From Plantago ovata (Eukaryota; Streptophyta; Magnoliopsida; Lamiales; Plantaginaceae), in NCBI GenBank assembly GCA_028274465.1, contig CM051456.1:104073348-104137347 (forward strand): DNA of 64,000 nucleotides, read 5' to 3'. Position numbers and translations under genes: made by a program. Positions within the stretch are counted from its first letter, which is position 1. Every line of letters starts with the position of its first letter. Below, piece by piece: positions 48,387-59,213 of this stretch. The notes below the pieces were generated by a model. That model was not told the origin of the DNA. It saw only the letters and a program-made list of their open reading frames with translations, and did not search any database.

Positions 48387-48843
48387 CTTGTAAAGATTTC
48401 AAATTTACAAGGCGAACTCATAACAGCTCCGAGATAAAATCTCCTCGGAACAGCTTCTTGCGGAATAGTTACTAACTTGTAAAATTTCAAATTTACAAGA
48501 ACACGCGACGGTTCCGGGACAAAGCTTCCCCGGATTATCTTTTTTTACGGATTATAAAGTTACTAACTTGTAAAATATCAAATTTGCAAGATCACGTGAC
48601 GGTTCCGAGATAAAATTCCCTCGGAACACCTTTTCTTAGATTAAGAGTTAAATTTGTAAAATTCAAATTTTTACAAACACTTGATAAGTTCCGAGATATA
48701 AATCTCTTCGGAACCTGATCTATGGAGAATTCGTAACTTGTGGAATTTTAATTCTACAAAAAAGTTCGATAAGGCCGACACATGACATGCTCGGAACTAT
48801 TTTTGGTGAACACTTAGTTTGTACAACTTTAAACTTTGTAAAA
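48387..48843. repeat. tandem array of paired-hairpin repeats, period about 88 bp
   Basis: Five to six degenerate units start near 48387, 48476, 48567, 48650, 48736 and 48816. Each opens with a hairpin of the form CTTGTAAA...TTTACAAG. In the first four a second hairpin of the form GTTCCGAG...CTCGGAAC follows. Spacers vary but the arms stay complementary. The array lies between pol and the 3' end of the antisense gene. Tandem repeats in the 3' region of Tat-group elements are known and can seed satellite DNA. Confidence 0.75.
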
Positions 48844-48977
48844 CAAAGTTGTTGTCCGAATTAGATCACTACTACACGAAAATATCCCGAGATGTAAACC
48901 CTTGAGAATAATGAATCACGCAAATCATTCGACTGAATAAATAAAGAAGCGGGCAAAGTACTAAGGTATCATCTGAG

Positions 48978-51900
48978 TTACAATTGCCACGAAGGGCCGA
49001 ATGAAAAGTACTTATAAAGAAAAGATTGTTTTAAAGAGTATCGATTACATAGTCGCTCGGGTATACCCGGCCTTTTGACTTCTTCAACATCGGGGGGAGG
49101 AGCAGTCGAGCTTGAACTGGAACCTGGTGCTTCGACGGGAGTTTGTAGAGGGAACAGCCGAGAGTCTAGAGCTTGGACGATAGCCGTGAGCTCGCGCTGG
49201 TCGCCACTGGCTTTGATAGATTCAGCCTCCTTTATCAATCGAGCGCGGTATTGGCAAACCTCCGGCTCGACAAAAGCACAGGCCCGTCCGACAACAGGTC
49301 CCGGAAGAGTTAAGAAATTGCAGTTCCAAGCCTCATTCGCTTTGAATGGAGCGAGAAGACCGTTTCTCAAAACCTCAGGGAACCATGTCGGGTAGGAGCC
49401 AGGTCTCACCGGGAAGTCTGGGTCGTCTTTCGAGACAACAGCGCCGAACTCATCTTCCTCGATCTCTTGATCGGTAATCTCCTTGTCCGGGTAGGGAGTG
49501 AAGTCACCCCTCTTCGTATCATCAAGCTTAGCGGCCGAGAGGTTGCGTGGGTCGAGAGTTAGGCCTTCCTTGACGTATCCAAGTCGGATCATTTGCCCGA
49601 GACACGCCCGGAAACCTTCCTCGCGCCCTTCCTCTTGCGCTTGCTGCTTTCCGAACAGGTAAGAAACCGAAGCATAGAAGTCCTCGGCCGCCTCAATCCG
49701 AGCGAATCTCAGCTTTTCAACCAGCTTCTCCCTAAAGCGGTGCAGAGTAGCCCCGATTCCGAAGAACGAATCTTTGAAAGAACGGTGCTTGGCGGCCTCT
49801 GCACTCACCTTCTTCGCCATTTCTGAGTTTTTGCTCCGAAGCATGCGCACCTCGGCCTCCAGTGACTCAACCTTCGAGGCCGCCATCTCAGCCTTTTTCT
49901 CCAGATCCTTAGTCCTGGACTCGGACTCAAGCCTTTTGTCAGCAAGATCATTAATTGCTCGCACAAAGCAGTTTAGCTACATCCGAGGAAGAAAAAAGTT
50001 AGCAACAAAGATGGCAAAAAACTTGTGAAAATTATGAGAAAGTAGTAATTACCTGGCGGCCGATTTGTCCGAGAGCGTGAGCACGATCGTACTCGTCCAT
50101 GGACACGAGACGCGAGACCTCGGCATCTCGGCCTTCTTTAGTCGAAAGATCGACAAACTCGACCTCTTCCACCCGAGCTTTTTTCCTCTGGGGGCTGCCA
50201 CCGTCCAACTCGGTCGGGTCTGTGGCCACCCTCTTGCCTTTTGGGTCGGCACGCTTTTTCCCCTGTTGAACAGAGGAAGCCGGAGCTTGTTGCCCCTTAG
50301 ACTGGCCGACATTCGACCGAGGAGCGGGAATCTCGGGCATGGAAACCCCATCCTTTGCAGCCGCCTTCTCAAGTTCTTGGTAATCGGCCACATTCTTGGG
50401 ATTTGAGAGGCCGGGAAGGAAAGCAGGAGTTTGTACTTGCTGTTTCAGCAAGTTATCTTCGACCATCTGCCTTTGCTTTTCCCTATTGGCCCGAGCTGTA
50501 GCAGCAATGCGACTCATGATGTATTTTATCCAAAAATCTACAAGGAAAAATGCAAAGTTAGTCCGAGAAAGAGATGCAGAGTCCGGTACAAAAAAAAAAA
50601 AAAAAAAAAACTTACCGAAATCGGTGCTTGAGCCAGTTTTTACCGGGCCAGTTAAGCCGGCGAGGTAAGGTAACGGCTGAAGAATTAAGCAGTGATAGTA
50701 GTATCGGATGGGTTGGGCCTTGTTTTCCTTTTTGAACTTGGCCACCCAGTCATCTACTCGACTGAGTAGCGGCCTAGAGTCCGTGTACATACCACGGAAA
50801 AATTTCTTGGGAAAACCCCAATTTAATAGCGATGCTGCTTCCTCATCCAACATATTTTCGGTCCTCACCTTCCTAACGAAGATGAACCTATTCCACCATT
50901 TACACCCGGCCGAGGAAGGAGCGTCGAGAATGAAGGCATAGCCGGCCCGTGCCTTAAAAAAGTAGAAGTCGTCATTTCCGGGACTCATCGCGACTCGGAA
51001 GATTTGATTGAAGTTTTGAAAATTTATGTCCACGCCTTGGATGTGGCAAAAGACACCAAAACACATTAAAGTGCCTAGTGCACTCGGGATTAACTGGTAC
51101 GGGCTCAATCCGAGACTATTGAAGATGTCATTAAAGCCCTCGTGGTAGGGCACTCGCCACCCACGTTCAAGAGCCATCAAGTGCACGGACATACACCCGA
51201 CAGGAGGGTTATAGAAAGCATATTTGGGGTCGGGGGCGATAATTTCCAGAGAATCCGGGATGGAATACTCGTATCGGATTCGATCCAACTCCGACTCATG
51301 GACTGTCGAGGCACAAGTAGGAGTGGTACCAAATTCGTTTAACTCCCCACTTGTATCGGGAAGAGCTACGGCAGATGCGGCCCTCGGAAATTTATTTCGA
51401 CGCGCTTCAGTGCCTTTCAACTCACCGCGCTTGGTCCTTTTTATAACTCGACCCTTGGCGTCAAGTTCTACGCCTACCGGAGGAAAGTTTGTCGTCGGAC
51501 CGGCTCCTTCCTCCTCGGCTTCTTCATCATCATCTGCATCACCGTCGTCTTCATCACTGTCTTGATGAGCGGGAATCAGATCCGGCTCGATAAGGTCTCG
51601 AGGAACAGTTCCGGTACCCGCAGAAGAACTGGCCCTGTGTGAGGGCCCGACACCCGATGAACTCGGAGTCCACTTTGAACGCCTTACTAAAGCATCGTCA
51701 TCATCGGAACTTTCCAATATGACTTGGGATGTAAAGCCCTTGGGAAGAACGCTGCGAACAGGCCTCACAGAATGAACAATTGTCGGGTCAGTCAGACCCG
51801 GTATCTCCAAGGCTTTCGGGGAGCCCTCCGAATCACTGGAGAGATCGGTGATAATGGGGGAGCGAGGTGTTGGAACTCGCTCCGATGACCGGTAAGCACG

Positions 51901-52218
51901 ACCAGCTGCTCGCGCTGCCCCCATCATTATGTCATGAGGAACTCGTACCGGAGGGGCAGGAACAGGGGACGGAGACCTAATCGGGAGTTCCGGTCTCCGG
52001 CTTAAGATGTCTCGTCGATCTGGGTGATTAATACCCAGATCTTCTTCCTCGGACGCATCAGTAAATTGCCCATCCGATGGGGCAAGATCTCGCGATGGAG
52101 CAGAAGTGGAAGGCGCATGATGGCCCTCATCGAGGAAGGAGAGATCGATCATGTCAATATCCGACATATCGACATTTTCCGACCTAGCAGACTCGCTCAC
52201 GTTTCTTCTCTCGGACAT
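48978..52218 (-). CDS. antisense gene of the Tat element (gypsy-type 'transposase_28'-like protein)
   Basis: On the minus strand, acidic Ser-rich N-terminal sequence (start MSERRNVSES at 52218, directly after an acceptor-like CTATTAG) leads into a conserved region: PVGCMSVHLMALERGWRVPYH, NSLGLSPYQLIPSALGT, GCKWWNRFIFV and NWGFPKKFFRGMY. This resembles the plant 'putative gypsy type transposon' family (PF04195). A charged coiled coil follows at 49964-49700. Intron-like GT-AG gaps lie near 50615-50538 and 50051-49980, plus one in the 5' UTR. Antisense extra frames are known in Tat-group elements such as Grande and RIRE2; their role is unknown. It is not a gag or pol protein. Confidence 0.7.
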
Positions 52219-52549
52219 CCTAATAGGGGAGGAAGAAATATAAACAAAAATCAGACAACTGGTGGTTTCGTCCGAGAGGTTCATTTAGTATTTTTTAGGT
52301 CCTCGAAATTGATATAGAGCACGTTGTGAGGTGGGGGAAAGAAGAAAAAGGGGAAAACAGATTCGAAAATCAAAGCGAAGTAAAAGCAGCAGAATTCGAG
52401 TATAAAACTTACTTGGAAGAGAGTGGAAGCTTGAATTTAGAATGCAGAACTCGGACGAATATCGGACGCAGTAGTCGGATCGAGAGCAAATTTCTAGTGA
52501 GAGAAATTTTGCAGTTTGTGAAAAGTGTAGAAATGAGCTTTTCAACTCC

Positions 52550-52559
52550 TATTTATAGA
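52550..52559 (-). promoter_or_regulatory. TATA box for the antisense gene
   Basis: The minus strand reads TCTATAAATAGG, followed by a leader with a donor-like CCAA/GTAAGT near 52413 and the acceptor before the ATG at 52218. The promoter is internal to the element, about 550 bp before the right LTR, and faces toward pol. Confidence 0.5.
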
Positions 52560-53103
52560 AGGGCAACCCCGGAATACGAACCGTCGCTGACGTCAGCGGT
52601 CGCCTTGATCGTTGGATGAAGTGAAATCAACGGTTCAGATCAAAAATCCTGATGAAAAGACAGTTTGACCCTAAACCGCACGGAAATCGAGAAAAACGTC
52701 GCTCTTTATGTGTCGCTAATAACTGAGATCACTTACTCGGACAAGGAAAATGCTACACTCAGAAGTAAGCTTGATAGGCACCTTATCAAGTCGAGCAATG
52801 TGATGACTCACTCGGATGGAGAAAGACCTAAGTCGGACGAGAAAAGTAATACTAAGATCCGGATCTTGACATTTCAAATTCAAAATATCTCCTTTTTATA
52901 TTCCGAGTGTCTTTTCACTCGGACTATAAAAAGGGGGGGGGGGGATGGAATGAAAGGAGGAGGATTGGAGTACTAATAAACTCGGACGAAAACTTAGAAA
53001 AATTTTCGACCACGAATAAAAGTACGACTCGCAGAGGACTCGCACTATACTGGTAGTTACGCAACTATCTTGTCCCAAGATACTTGGAAACTAGGGGGAC
53101 ATA

Positions 53104-53910
53104 TGTTAATGTTGGATTATGTCCGGTTCGCGGTACGAACTAAGGGACGACTCATCTCGACGTCTAGGTACACATGTCCGACATATAAGGGCGTGTCCGA
53201 CAAAGAGATTACTACTCGGAACATAGGTCCGACATACTGCGCGAGAAGTATGTCTCCAAGGAACATGGGCGAAAGTTCAGGGTCCGATACCTCAAGTGTA
53301 ATATGTCCGTCACGTAGCTTGGTATCGGACACGTTACGCGAGACATTATCGAGTCGGCCATCTTGAAAGTTTCACATAGCTCATTTGTAGTATGTATGAC
53401 CACGAGATCTCGGACGATATATCGGATATGATCTCGGACCCCGGTCCCTGTATCGGGCACCTTGTCGGACGCTAGAACAGGACAAAATCCTGGAACGTTC
53501 CTAAGAGCGTGAAATTACCTACTTGACCCTGGAGAAACCCTAATTTGGTACGTGGGTCAGGCCCATTAAGCCAGATAATGGGCTTTTAGCCTTGAGATTC
53601 AATCACAGCCGTACACTTGGCGCAATCCCAGGAGTCCTATCACTATTTGGGAAACAATATAAATAGTGGACATCATTCAGCTCAAAGGGTAATCAATTTT
53701 CTACCCTACTTATATTATACACACTAGAGTGGCTTTCAACCCTCTAACCGTAAAGTCGATTATCCGGTTTGATCACTAGACAAAACGGAAAACCATTACT
53801 AACCTCCCCCTCAAGTTTTTCCCAGGACTTCACTCGAAATGGAAGGAGGCTAAAGTCAAGAGGAACGCATTTGAACGTATTAGAAGGACTTAATAATTTA
53901 CCCATCAACA
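53104..53910 (+). repeat. 3' LTR of the Tat element
   Basis: This is 807 bp, differing from the 5' LTR at about four positions. It is preceded by the purine-rich stretch AAACTAGGGGGACATA and followed by the target duplication GTACA. Confidence 0.93.
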
Positions 53911-53915
53911 GTACA

Positions 53916-54653
53916 AAAATATGCCCAACACTTAGGTATTGATTTACCTTTTACAAGAATTTCACTTTTCCCCGATGCACCAACATGAAACGTTAAACTT
54001 ATTCGTGTCATGGCTCTGGATCGCCTATAGATCCTAGTTCATCTGCACAAATCTAATAGGAAGCATCTTGGACTTCGTTCGGTACGCTGTAATCTCTCGG
54101 CTTTAGCCCTGAAACATTCAGCAAACCGATTAACTACAGGGTTATACTCAATCACAAACAAAACAACCTCAGTCAGTCTACCAAATCTAAACAAAAGAAT
54201 TCACCTTGTATAAACGAGGATGCCGCTTTTGAGACACAAACTGCAATATTCAATTTCTCCTGGTAATTATCAAGACAACACAATTTATCACTATTGGATC
54301 ACCGCCACCACATACTGAATGCAAACTATAACTAATAGAAATGTGATGAAAAACCACATTGGAAGTAAAAATCAATCATGTGCTTAGGTAAAGTACATAA
54401 AACACCAATAGAGTTATTCAAAATTAACATAAAATCCCTGCAATTATTACAATTGTGCCAAACCCCAGAGTTATATGGAAAATTTGCACATCTAATTTAC
54501 AAAATTTGCACATCAATCATGGGAGCGCTGGTACGTTCTTACTATTGTTATTTAATGTACTTTGGTGCTTACTATTGTAAATTTTGAATTTATAATATAG
54601 CGGATTAAGTTGTCAAATTAAAATTTCTTTGACTGCTAAATTTTACGGTAATA
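53916..54653. other. intergenic, no gene seen
   Basis: Before the Tat insertion this DNA continued directly from the HAD gene's 3' flank at 40495. No coding frame with a known motif was found on either strand. In particular, no further Ca2+-ATPase exon follows the one at 54687-54822. Confidence 0.5.
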
Positions 54654-54822
54654 TTAAAAAAGATAAAAGTGGAAAAGTGAAGAAACCTGAATGGACTTGC
54701 GCATTTGAGCAGCTTCGGAACGCTTAGAGAGATTAGCAGTGAACCTGAACCTTCTTTTGGGATTCTTGACTATCCCACAAAGCTCCCTCCATCGCGACAG
54801 CGCCTCCACTGATGATGCGACA
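54654..54822 (-). CDS. Ca2+-ATPase (ACA) N-terminal exon; possible last exon of the NLR gene
   Basis: The frame reads VASSVEALSRWRELCG, then IVKNPKRRFRFTANLSKRSEA and QMRKSIQ. This is a close match to the autoinhibitory, calmodulin-binding N-terminus of plant plasma-membrane type ACA pumps. An acceptor (ATTACTCGCAG) precedes it at 54823. A weak donor (CAG/GTTTCT) stands at 54687, where ACA genes end their first exon; reading on gives a stop at 54654. No other ACA exon or start codon is present, so it is a fragment. It lies on the same strand as the NLR, 264 bp past its stop codon. A GTAAGT donor overlaps that stop and is in matching phase. It may therefore be an added NLR exon or an inert gene relic. 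Confidence 0.6.
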
Positions 54823-55085
54823 CTGCGAGTAATATGCAAATCACAAATCAACAAATCAGAGAGAAATAAACCAAAAACGAAGATTAGTAACGGAAAAATC
54901 ACAGTATTCCCTAGTGTGAGAAAGAACAAACGATAATTGAGTGGAAGCTGTTGTGCGTAGGGATGTTATAAAGGGCCTAAACCACCTACCAAAATCCTAC
55001 ATAAACCTATCTATTTAGGGTTCAACAAAACTTTGTGTTAATTGATAAGCCTGAAAGTTACAAACAGATTATAAATATAAAGCAC

Positions 55086-57611
55086 TTACAAGGATATATC
55101 TTCTTCTGCGACGGTGACACGAAGGTTGTTATTGCCCATTTGTAGCTGACTCGCACTTATTTGGTGCGCGGAATCCACAAGCGATTGATTGCAGCCATGC
55201 AATTGTATTTGGTGGAGTGAATCTATGTCTCCAATGTCACTAGGTATCTCCTCCAGTTCATCGCGCATGTTCTTGAGAACTAGGATTTCAAGACTTGAGA
55301 AGTGGATGCTCTCTGCTTCCCACTGCTTCAAATTAACTGAATCAAGTTCCAGATACCTGACTTCATCAAATTGACCTTCAACCGGTTTCCACACTCCGCC
55401 GCTAGTGCATATTTGCCCCTTCAGCTTAAGCACTTGTACATTCGGCAAGAAATCAAGTGCGGTTACATTGTTATCACTAGATGGCTGGTTTGTACAACCG
55501 AAAGTCAGCTTCTTAAGACTGGAAGGAAACTTCAATTCCAAAATGTCACTCCACTCGACATTGTCAAACATGATTTCCAATTCTTGAATCTTCCCAAGAC
55601 CTATAAGATTGCTGAGCTGATAATCCTTTTCTTTTGCAACTCGCCCGCTTGCCCTGTAGTAATACAGACCCAATTTCCTTAAGTTTGCTAGCATCTCAAT
55701 CACTACAGAAGATAACTCCAAATTTGCAACCACCGAAAGTGTTTGCAAGTTTGATTCCTCAACCATATCATGATCCAAAGGCTGCTCTAAATTTAAGGGC
55801 AGCTTACTGATTAGATGCCTGAGTGATGACATCTTCCAAACTTTAAGGGGTAGGTGAGATACACGAAAGGTGCCTAAACTTTTGCGCCCGGCAATATATA
55901 GAGTCTGAAGGTTCAAACCACCGGACAGAGATTCTAGAAGCTCCTTGTCACATGTATCTGTGATAGCAAGGTACCTTAAACAGGCTACATTTTTGGGGTC
56001 AAGCTTGATAGGTTCAGTTAGTATGTCCAAGACCTTAAGCAACCTGAAATTCGAAACCTCTTGGGTATCGTTGAAATCAGAAAAGGCTAAAAGTGATCGG
56101 GTCATAGGATATTGAACACTTGAGATTCTGTACAGATCAGATCCTTTGTGAATACTAAGTCGGTGTTGTTTAATATCCCTGAGAGGTAAAGTACTGCAGT
56201 AGTAAAATCTCTCCTCTTGAGCTTTTAGAGACCCAATTTCCCTCAGGACATCATGAACTGTAACAGTCTTGATCCTACCATCACTCCTCCTACCCGACAC
56301 TGAAAGTAGACTTCTACCCACAAGATCATCAATGTAGGCTTCCGCAACCTCTTCCATGAGATGCAATTCACTTGGTTCAATAAAACCCTCAGCCATCCAT
56401 AACCTAATAAGTCGATCTACTTTAATCCTACAATCCTCTGGGAAAGCTGTCACATACAGGAAGCAGGGTTTAAGGTATAGAGGTAAGTAATTATAACTTA
56501 GAGATAATACCTTAGAACACTGCCCGGCAATTGTAGGTTCGGTTGAACTAATTTTCTGGGAAAAACTTCTCCAATATTCTTCGGTGATGTTTGTTTGAAG
56601 TAGCCCTGCAACAACCGCCACCAAAAGTGGAAGTCCTCCGCAACATTTTGCTACCTTCATTCCAATATGCCGAAGACTGGAAGGACATGAAGAATCTTCC
56701 CCAAACACCATTTCTTGAAGTAGGCTCCAACTCTGGCCGTGTTCTAGAAGTTTAATTTCATGTGGTTTCCTTCCGACATAGCTTGCAACTTGCGACGACC
56801 TTGTAGTTACTAAAACCCGGCTTTTGTTTTTATGATTTTGAAATGTCAGATGAATATCATCCCATGCTTTCGTACTCCATACATCGTCTACAACAAACAG
56901 ATACCTTCTATTAAAGAGCTCTTTGTGAATAAGTACTCTTAACTCCCCATCAGTACACTCTTCCAAAGGTTTGGATTCATTGGTTTCAATACGCATGGAC
57001 TGTACAAGTCCCAAAATTATCTTCCTTATGGAGTAATCATGGGAAACTACGATCCATACGCACCTATCGAATCTTTTTGACCTGGTGGAATCTTGATACA
57101 GTCTTCTTGCCAGAGTAGACTTCCCAATGCCCCCCATACCAAAAATTGGTATGACTTCCAACTCCGATGAGTGTCCGTATATCCGGTCTCTAATCGCTAC
57201 AAAATCATCCTCACATACACTAGTGTTTAGGGAACTGTTGGTATTGTTGGATGAAATTGTAGGATCTGGAGAAACAAGACAAGTTGTAGATTCTACAGCA
57301 TCATTGACCTTGATCTCCGTTGCCTCTTTCAAGATGGAATGGATCTCTTGCAACATTTCTTGTATAGATGCAACGTTCGAAGATTCTATAGCGTCTGCTG
57401 TATCATAGGCTACATGTATGATTCGGGTTTCCAAGAGATTGATCGACTCGTTTGACATGTACTGTGAGTGTTGTTTGAGAAATTTAAGTAAGGAACTAAC
57501 ATTTTCCTGGAGAGAAAGGAGTTGCTCTTTGGGAAAGAGATGGGGATCATGAGGATTCAAAGTATGGTTTAGTGTTTGGGAAAGGGAAAGAAGGGCAGCA
57601 TAAGCCCCCAT
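55086..57611 (-). CDS. CC-NB-ARC-LRR disease resistance protein (R1-like NLR)
   Basis: Single long exon. I chose the ATG at 57611 (MGAYAALLSLSQTL) because Lamiales R1-type NLRs start this way; an in-frame ATG 11 codons upstream (57644) gives 852 residues. Numbered from that upstream ATG: a coiled-coil region to about 120, P-loop GMGGIGKST 169-177, kinase-2 LFVVDDVW 249-256, RNBS-B VLVTTRSS 277-284, GLPL 337-340, RNBS-D CFLYVTAFPED 394-404, and a VHD variant of the MHD motif 463-465. Irregular leucine-rich repeats run from about 480 to the end. NLRs sense pathogen effectors inside the cell and trigger defence. All nucleotide-binding motifs are intact. The stop overlaps a GTAAGT splice donor, so the true C-terminus may lie in the exon at 54654-54822. 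Confidence 0.92.
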   Translation of the reverse strand: MGAYAALLSLSQTLNHTLNPHDPHLFPKEQLLSLQENVSSLLKFLKQHSQYMSNESINLLETRIIHVAYDTADAIESSNVASIQEMLQEIHSILKEATEIKVNDAVESTTCLVSPDPTISSNNTNSSLNTSVCEDDFVAIRDRIYGHSSELEVIPIFGMGGIGKSTLARRLYQDSTRSKRFDRCVWIVVSHDYSIRKIILGLVQSMRIETNESKPLEECTDGELRVLIHKELFNRRYLFVVDDVWSTKAWDDIHLTFQNHKNKSRVLVTTRSSQVASYVGRKPHEIKLLEHGQSWSLLQEMVFGEDSSCPSSLRHIGMKVAKCCGGLPLLVAVVAGLLQTNITEEYWRSFSQKISSTEPTIAGQCSKVLSLSYNYLPLYLKPCFLYVTAFPEDCRIKVDRLIRLWMAEGFIEPSELHLMEEVAEAYIDDLVGRSLLSVSGRRSDGRIKTVTVHDVLREIGSLKAQEERFYYCSTLPLRDIKQHRLSIHKGSDLYRISSVQYPMTRSLLAFSDFNDTQEVSNFRLLKVLDILTEPIKLDPKNVACLRYLAITDTCDKELLESLSGGLNLQTLYIAGRKSLGTFRVSHLPLKVWKMSSLRHLISKLPLNLEQPLDHDMVEESNLQTLSVVANLELSSVVIEMLANLRKLGLYYYRASGRVAKEKDYQLSNLIGLGKIQELEIMFDNVEWSDILELKFPSSLKKLTFGCTNQPSSDNNVTALDFLPNVQVLKLKGQICTSGGVWKPVEGQFDEVRYLELDSVNLKQWEAESIHFSSLEILVLKNMRDELEEIPSDIGDIDSLHQIQLHGCNQSLVDSAHQISASQLQMGNNNLRVTVAEEDISL

Positions 57612-57644
57612 GGATGAACTCAAGAGTATTGATAGATTTGGCAA

Positions 57645-57939
57645 AGAAACTAAGAATGAACACGTCAGTTCAAGGATATACTACTAGTACTTAGTCTACT
57701 AGTACAAGTCAAAAAGAGAGACTGACAATTTTAAAATTTGGGATTTCTCGAAGAAAGAGAGCTAGCTTAGTATTATAATTTGCCACTATTATTGCCACTC
57801 TCGACTCCAACGCCATATTCATATTTTAATTAACAACAGAAATGTGGATACAGTATACCAGGAACTTACCCGGAACAAGTCACATATATTGAATTGATTG
57901 ATCCGCATTATCCGGGTCATTAGCAACATGATCATCATC
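57645..57939. other. NLR upstream region
   Basis: This should contain the NLR promoter on the minus strand. AT-rich stretches occur near 57770-57835 but no single TATA box is convincing. The next element begins right after its target duplication at 57940-57944. Confidence 0.4.
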
Positions 57940-57944
57940 ATAAT

Positions 57945-58765
57945 TGTAAGTGACGCGGATGTTGACCTATAGGTTTACCTGGAGAGTCACTCAATTTCGT
58001 ATTACTGGAATCAAAGCATTTAACCGACTTTTATTGTTTTACCTATTCTAACACTAACTGTTCCACAGTTGTACTTGTTTTAATTGTGCAGGAAGTTTAT
58101 TAGTTTATGGGAATTTTCAGAGTTCAAGAAGGAAGAGACTTATTCAAGGAAGAACTCAAAAAGGAAATCAAGTTCTAAAAGGAAAAGGAGTTCAACAAAG
58201 AAGAAGTCGTTTCCTGATAGAAAGACTGAAGATCTAAGCGTCCAGATTCATTCCACACGGTTCCTAATGGATTTCGAATAAGCCTTTCTACCACTATATA
58301 TATGAGAGCATCGACATTGAAGAGAGACACGGCACAAGAGCAAAAGTTCAGTTTATAGAGTTATAGGTTTATAGTTTTATTTGTGTCTTTTACACTAATT
58401 TATATTCTAGACTTCTCTAACAGCGTATTGAAGGTATAATAGATAGATTGGTTTCTATATCATCTTTATAGGAGACTAGTGTTGTTTTACTAGGATATAT
58501 ATTGAGAGTATACAGAGTTGTACGAACAAGATCTTTACTAGTTGATTTTCTGCCTTGACTGGGCATCAAACAAGCTTACAAAAGCTGCTTGAAAAGTTTC
58601 AAACACAGGATCTTCTTTATATTCCGATGTGCTTTAATTTATATATATTATCTGTGTTTTTTAATCTGCAGGTTGACGTAGTTCACTGAACCCCGTAGTC
58701 AATCTCGGATCTATTGGCTGGTAATTTGTATCTAAAGCAAGTTATATCGATCCTACATTCTTTCA
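57945..58765 (+). repeat. 5' LTR of the internally deleted copia
   Basis: This is 821 bp, from TGTAAGTGACG to ATTCTTTCA, aligned throughout with 61910-62743. CTATATATATGAGAGCATCG near 58293 is the likely TATA region and transcription start. Confidence 0.88.
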
Positions 58766-58818
58766 ATTGGTATCAGAGCTTGTTACTTTTTTCTAAGTAA
58801 TTGTTTTAGATATATACG

Positions 58819-59202
58819 ATGGATCCAGCTAAGGAAGGAAGACTTCAAGATGGTCTAGTTTATATTATTGGGAAGCGGAATTCCATGAACGTTTTTATTT
58901 TCAAAAGACCATCCAAAAATATCTTTCAAAAGAGGTCTATCCTAAATTTTTCTCTTAGAAATTTATTTTCTAAACCTTATGCTATCGATTATGCTAACAA
59001 CTTGCGGGAGCGACTCAATTTTTGTTTCTTATCTAGCATTGAAGGTATAGATCCAGAAGAAGAGAAAATAACAGCAAAAACAAAGGATGCAACTGCTCTG
59101 TTTATCTCCATAGGAGATGTTGATGATTTTGGTGATGGTGTTGACCAGCGATGCTGCACAACCCCTACCTCAACACTAGAGCAGATATTTAAATTTGATT
59201 AA
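58819..59202 (+). pseudogene. copia gag-start remnant
   Basis: The frame begins MDPAKEGR just after the primer site, as copia gag often does, then continues with low similarity to known domains. It is part of a broken, deleted element and ends in a KFD-type run-out, with no zinc knuckle. Confidence 0.5.
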
Positions 59203-59213
59203 TCTGACATCTA

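Larger units (their letters stand above)
40496..53910 (+). mobile_element. Tat-lineage Ty3/gypsy element, nearly whole and young
   Basis: The element has two 807-bp LTRs, a 5-bp target duplication GTACA (40491-40495 and 53911-53915), a primer site TGGCGCCGTCTGTGGG, gag, a single long pol frame and a polypurine tract before the right LTR. Two RNase H domains in pol and extra reading frames 3' of pol are known features of the Tat lineage. By eye the LTRs differ at about four positions (0.5 percent), implying an age near 0.2 million years at commonly used plant rates. Gag has about one break; pol looks whole. It inserted about 270 bp downstream of the HAD gene. Confidence 0.93.

Noticed and set aside
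48387-48843. A CRISPR-like array, because of regular spacing and palindromic repeats.
   Set aside because: Units are degenerate, contiguous and inside a plant retrotransposon; there are no unique spacers and no cas genes.
54654-54929. A membrane protein starting MFFLTLGN with a hydrophobic N-terminus.
   Set aside because: The hydrophobic part is a translated pyrimidine-rich intron; a good acceptor separates it from the ACA-like exon.
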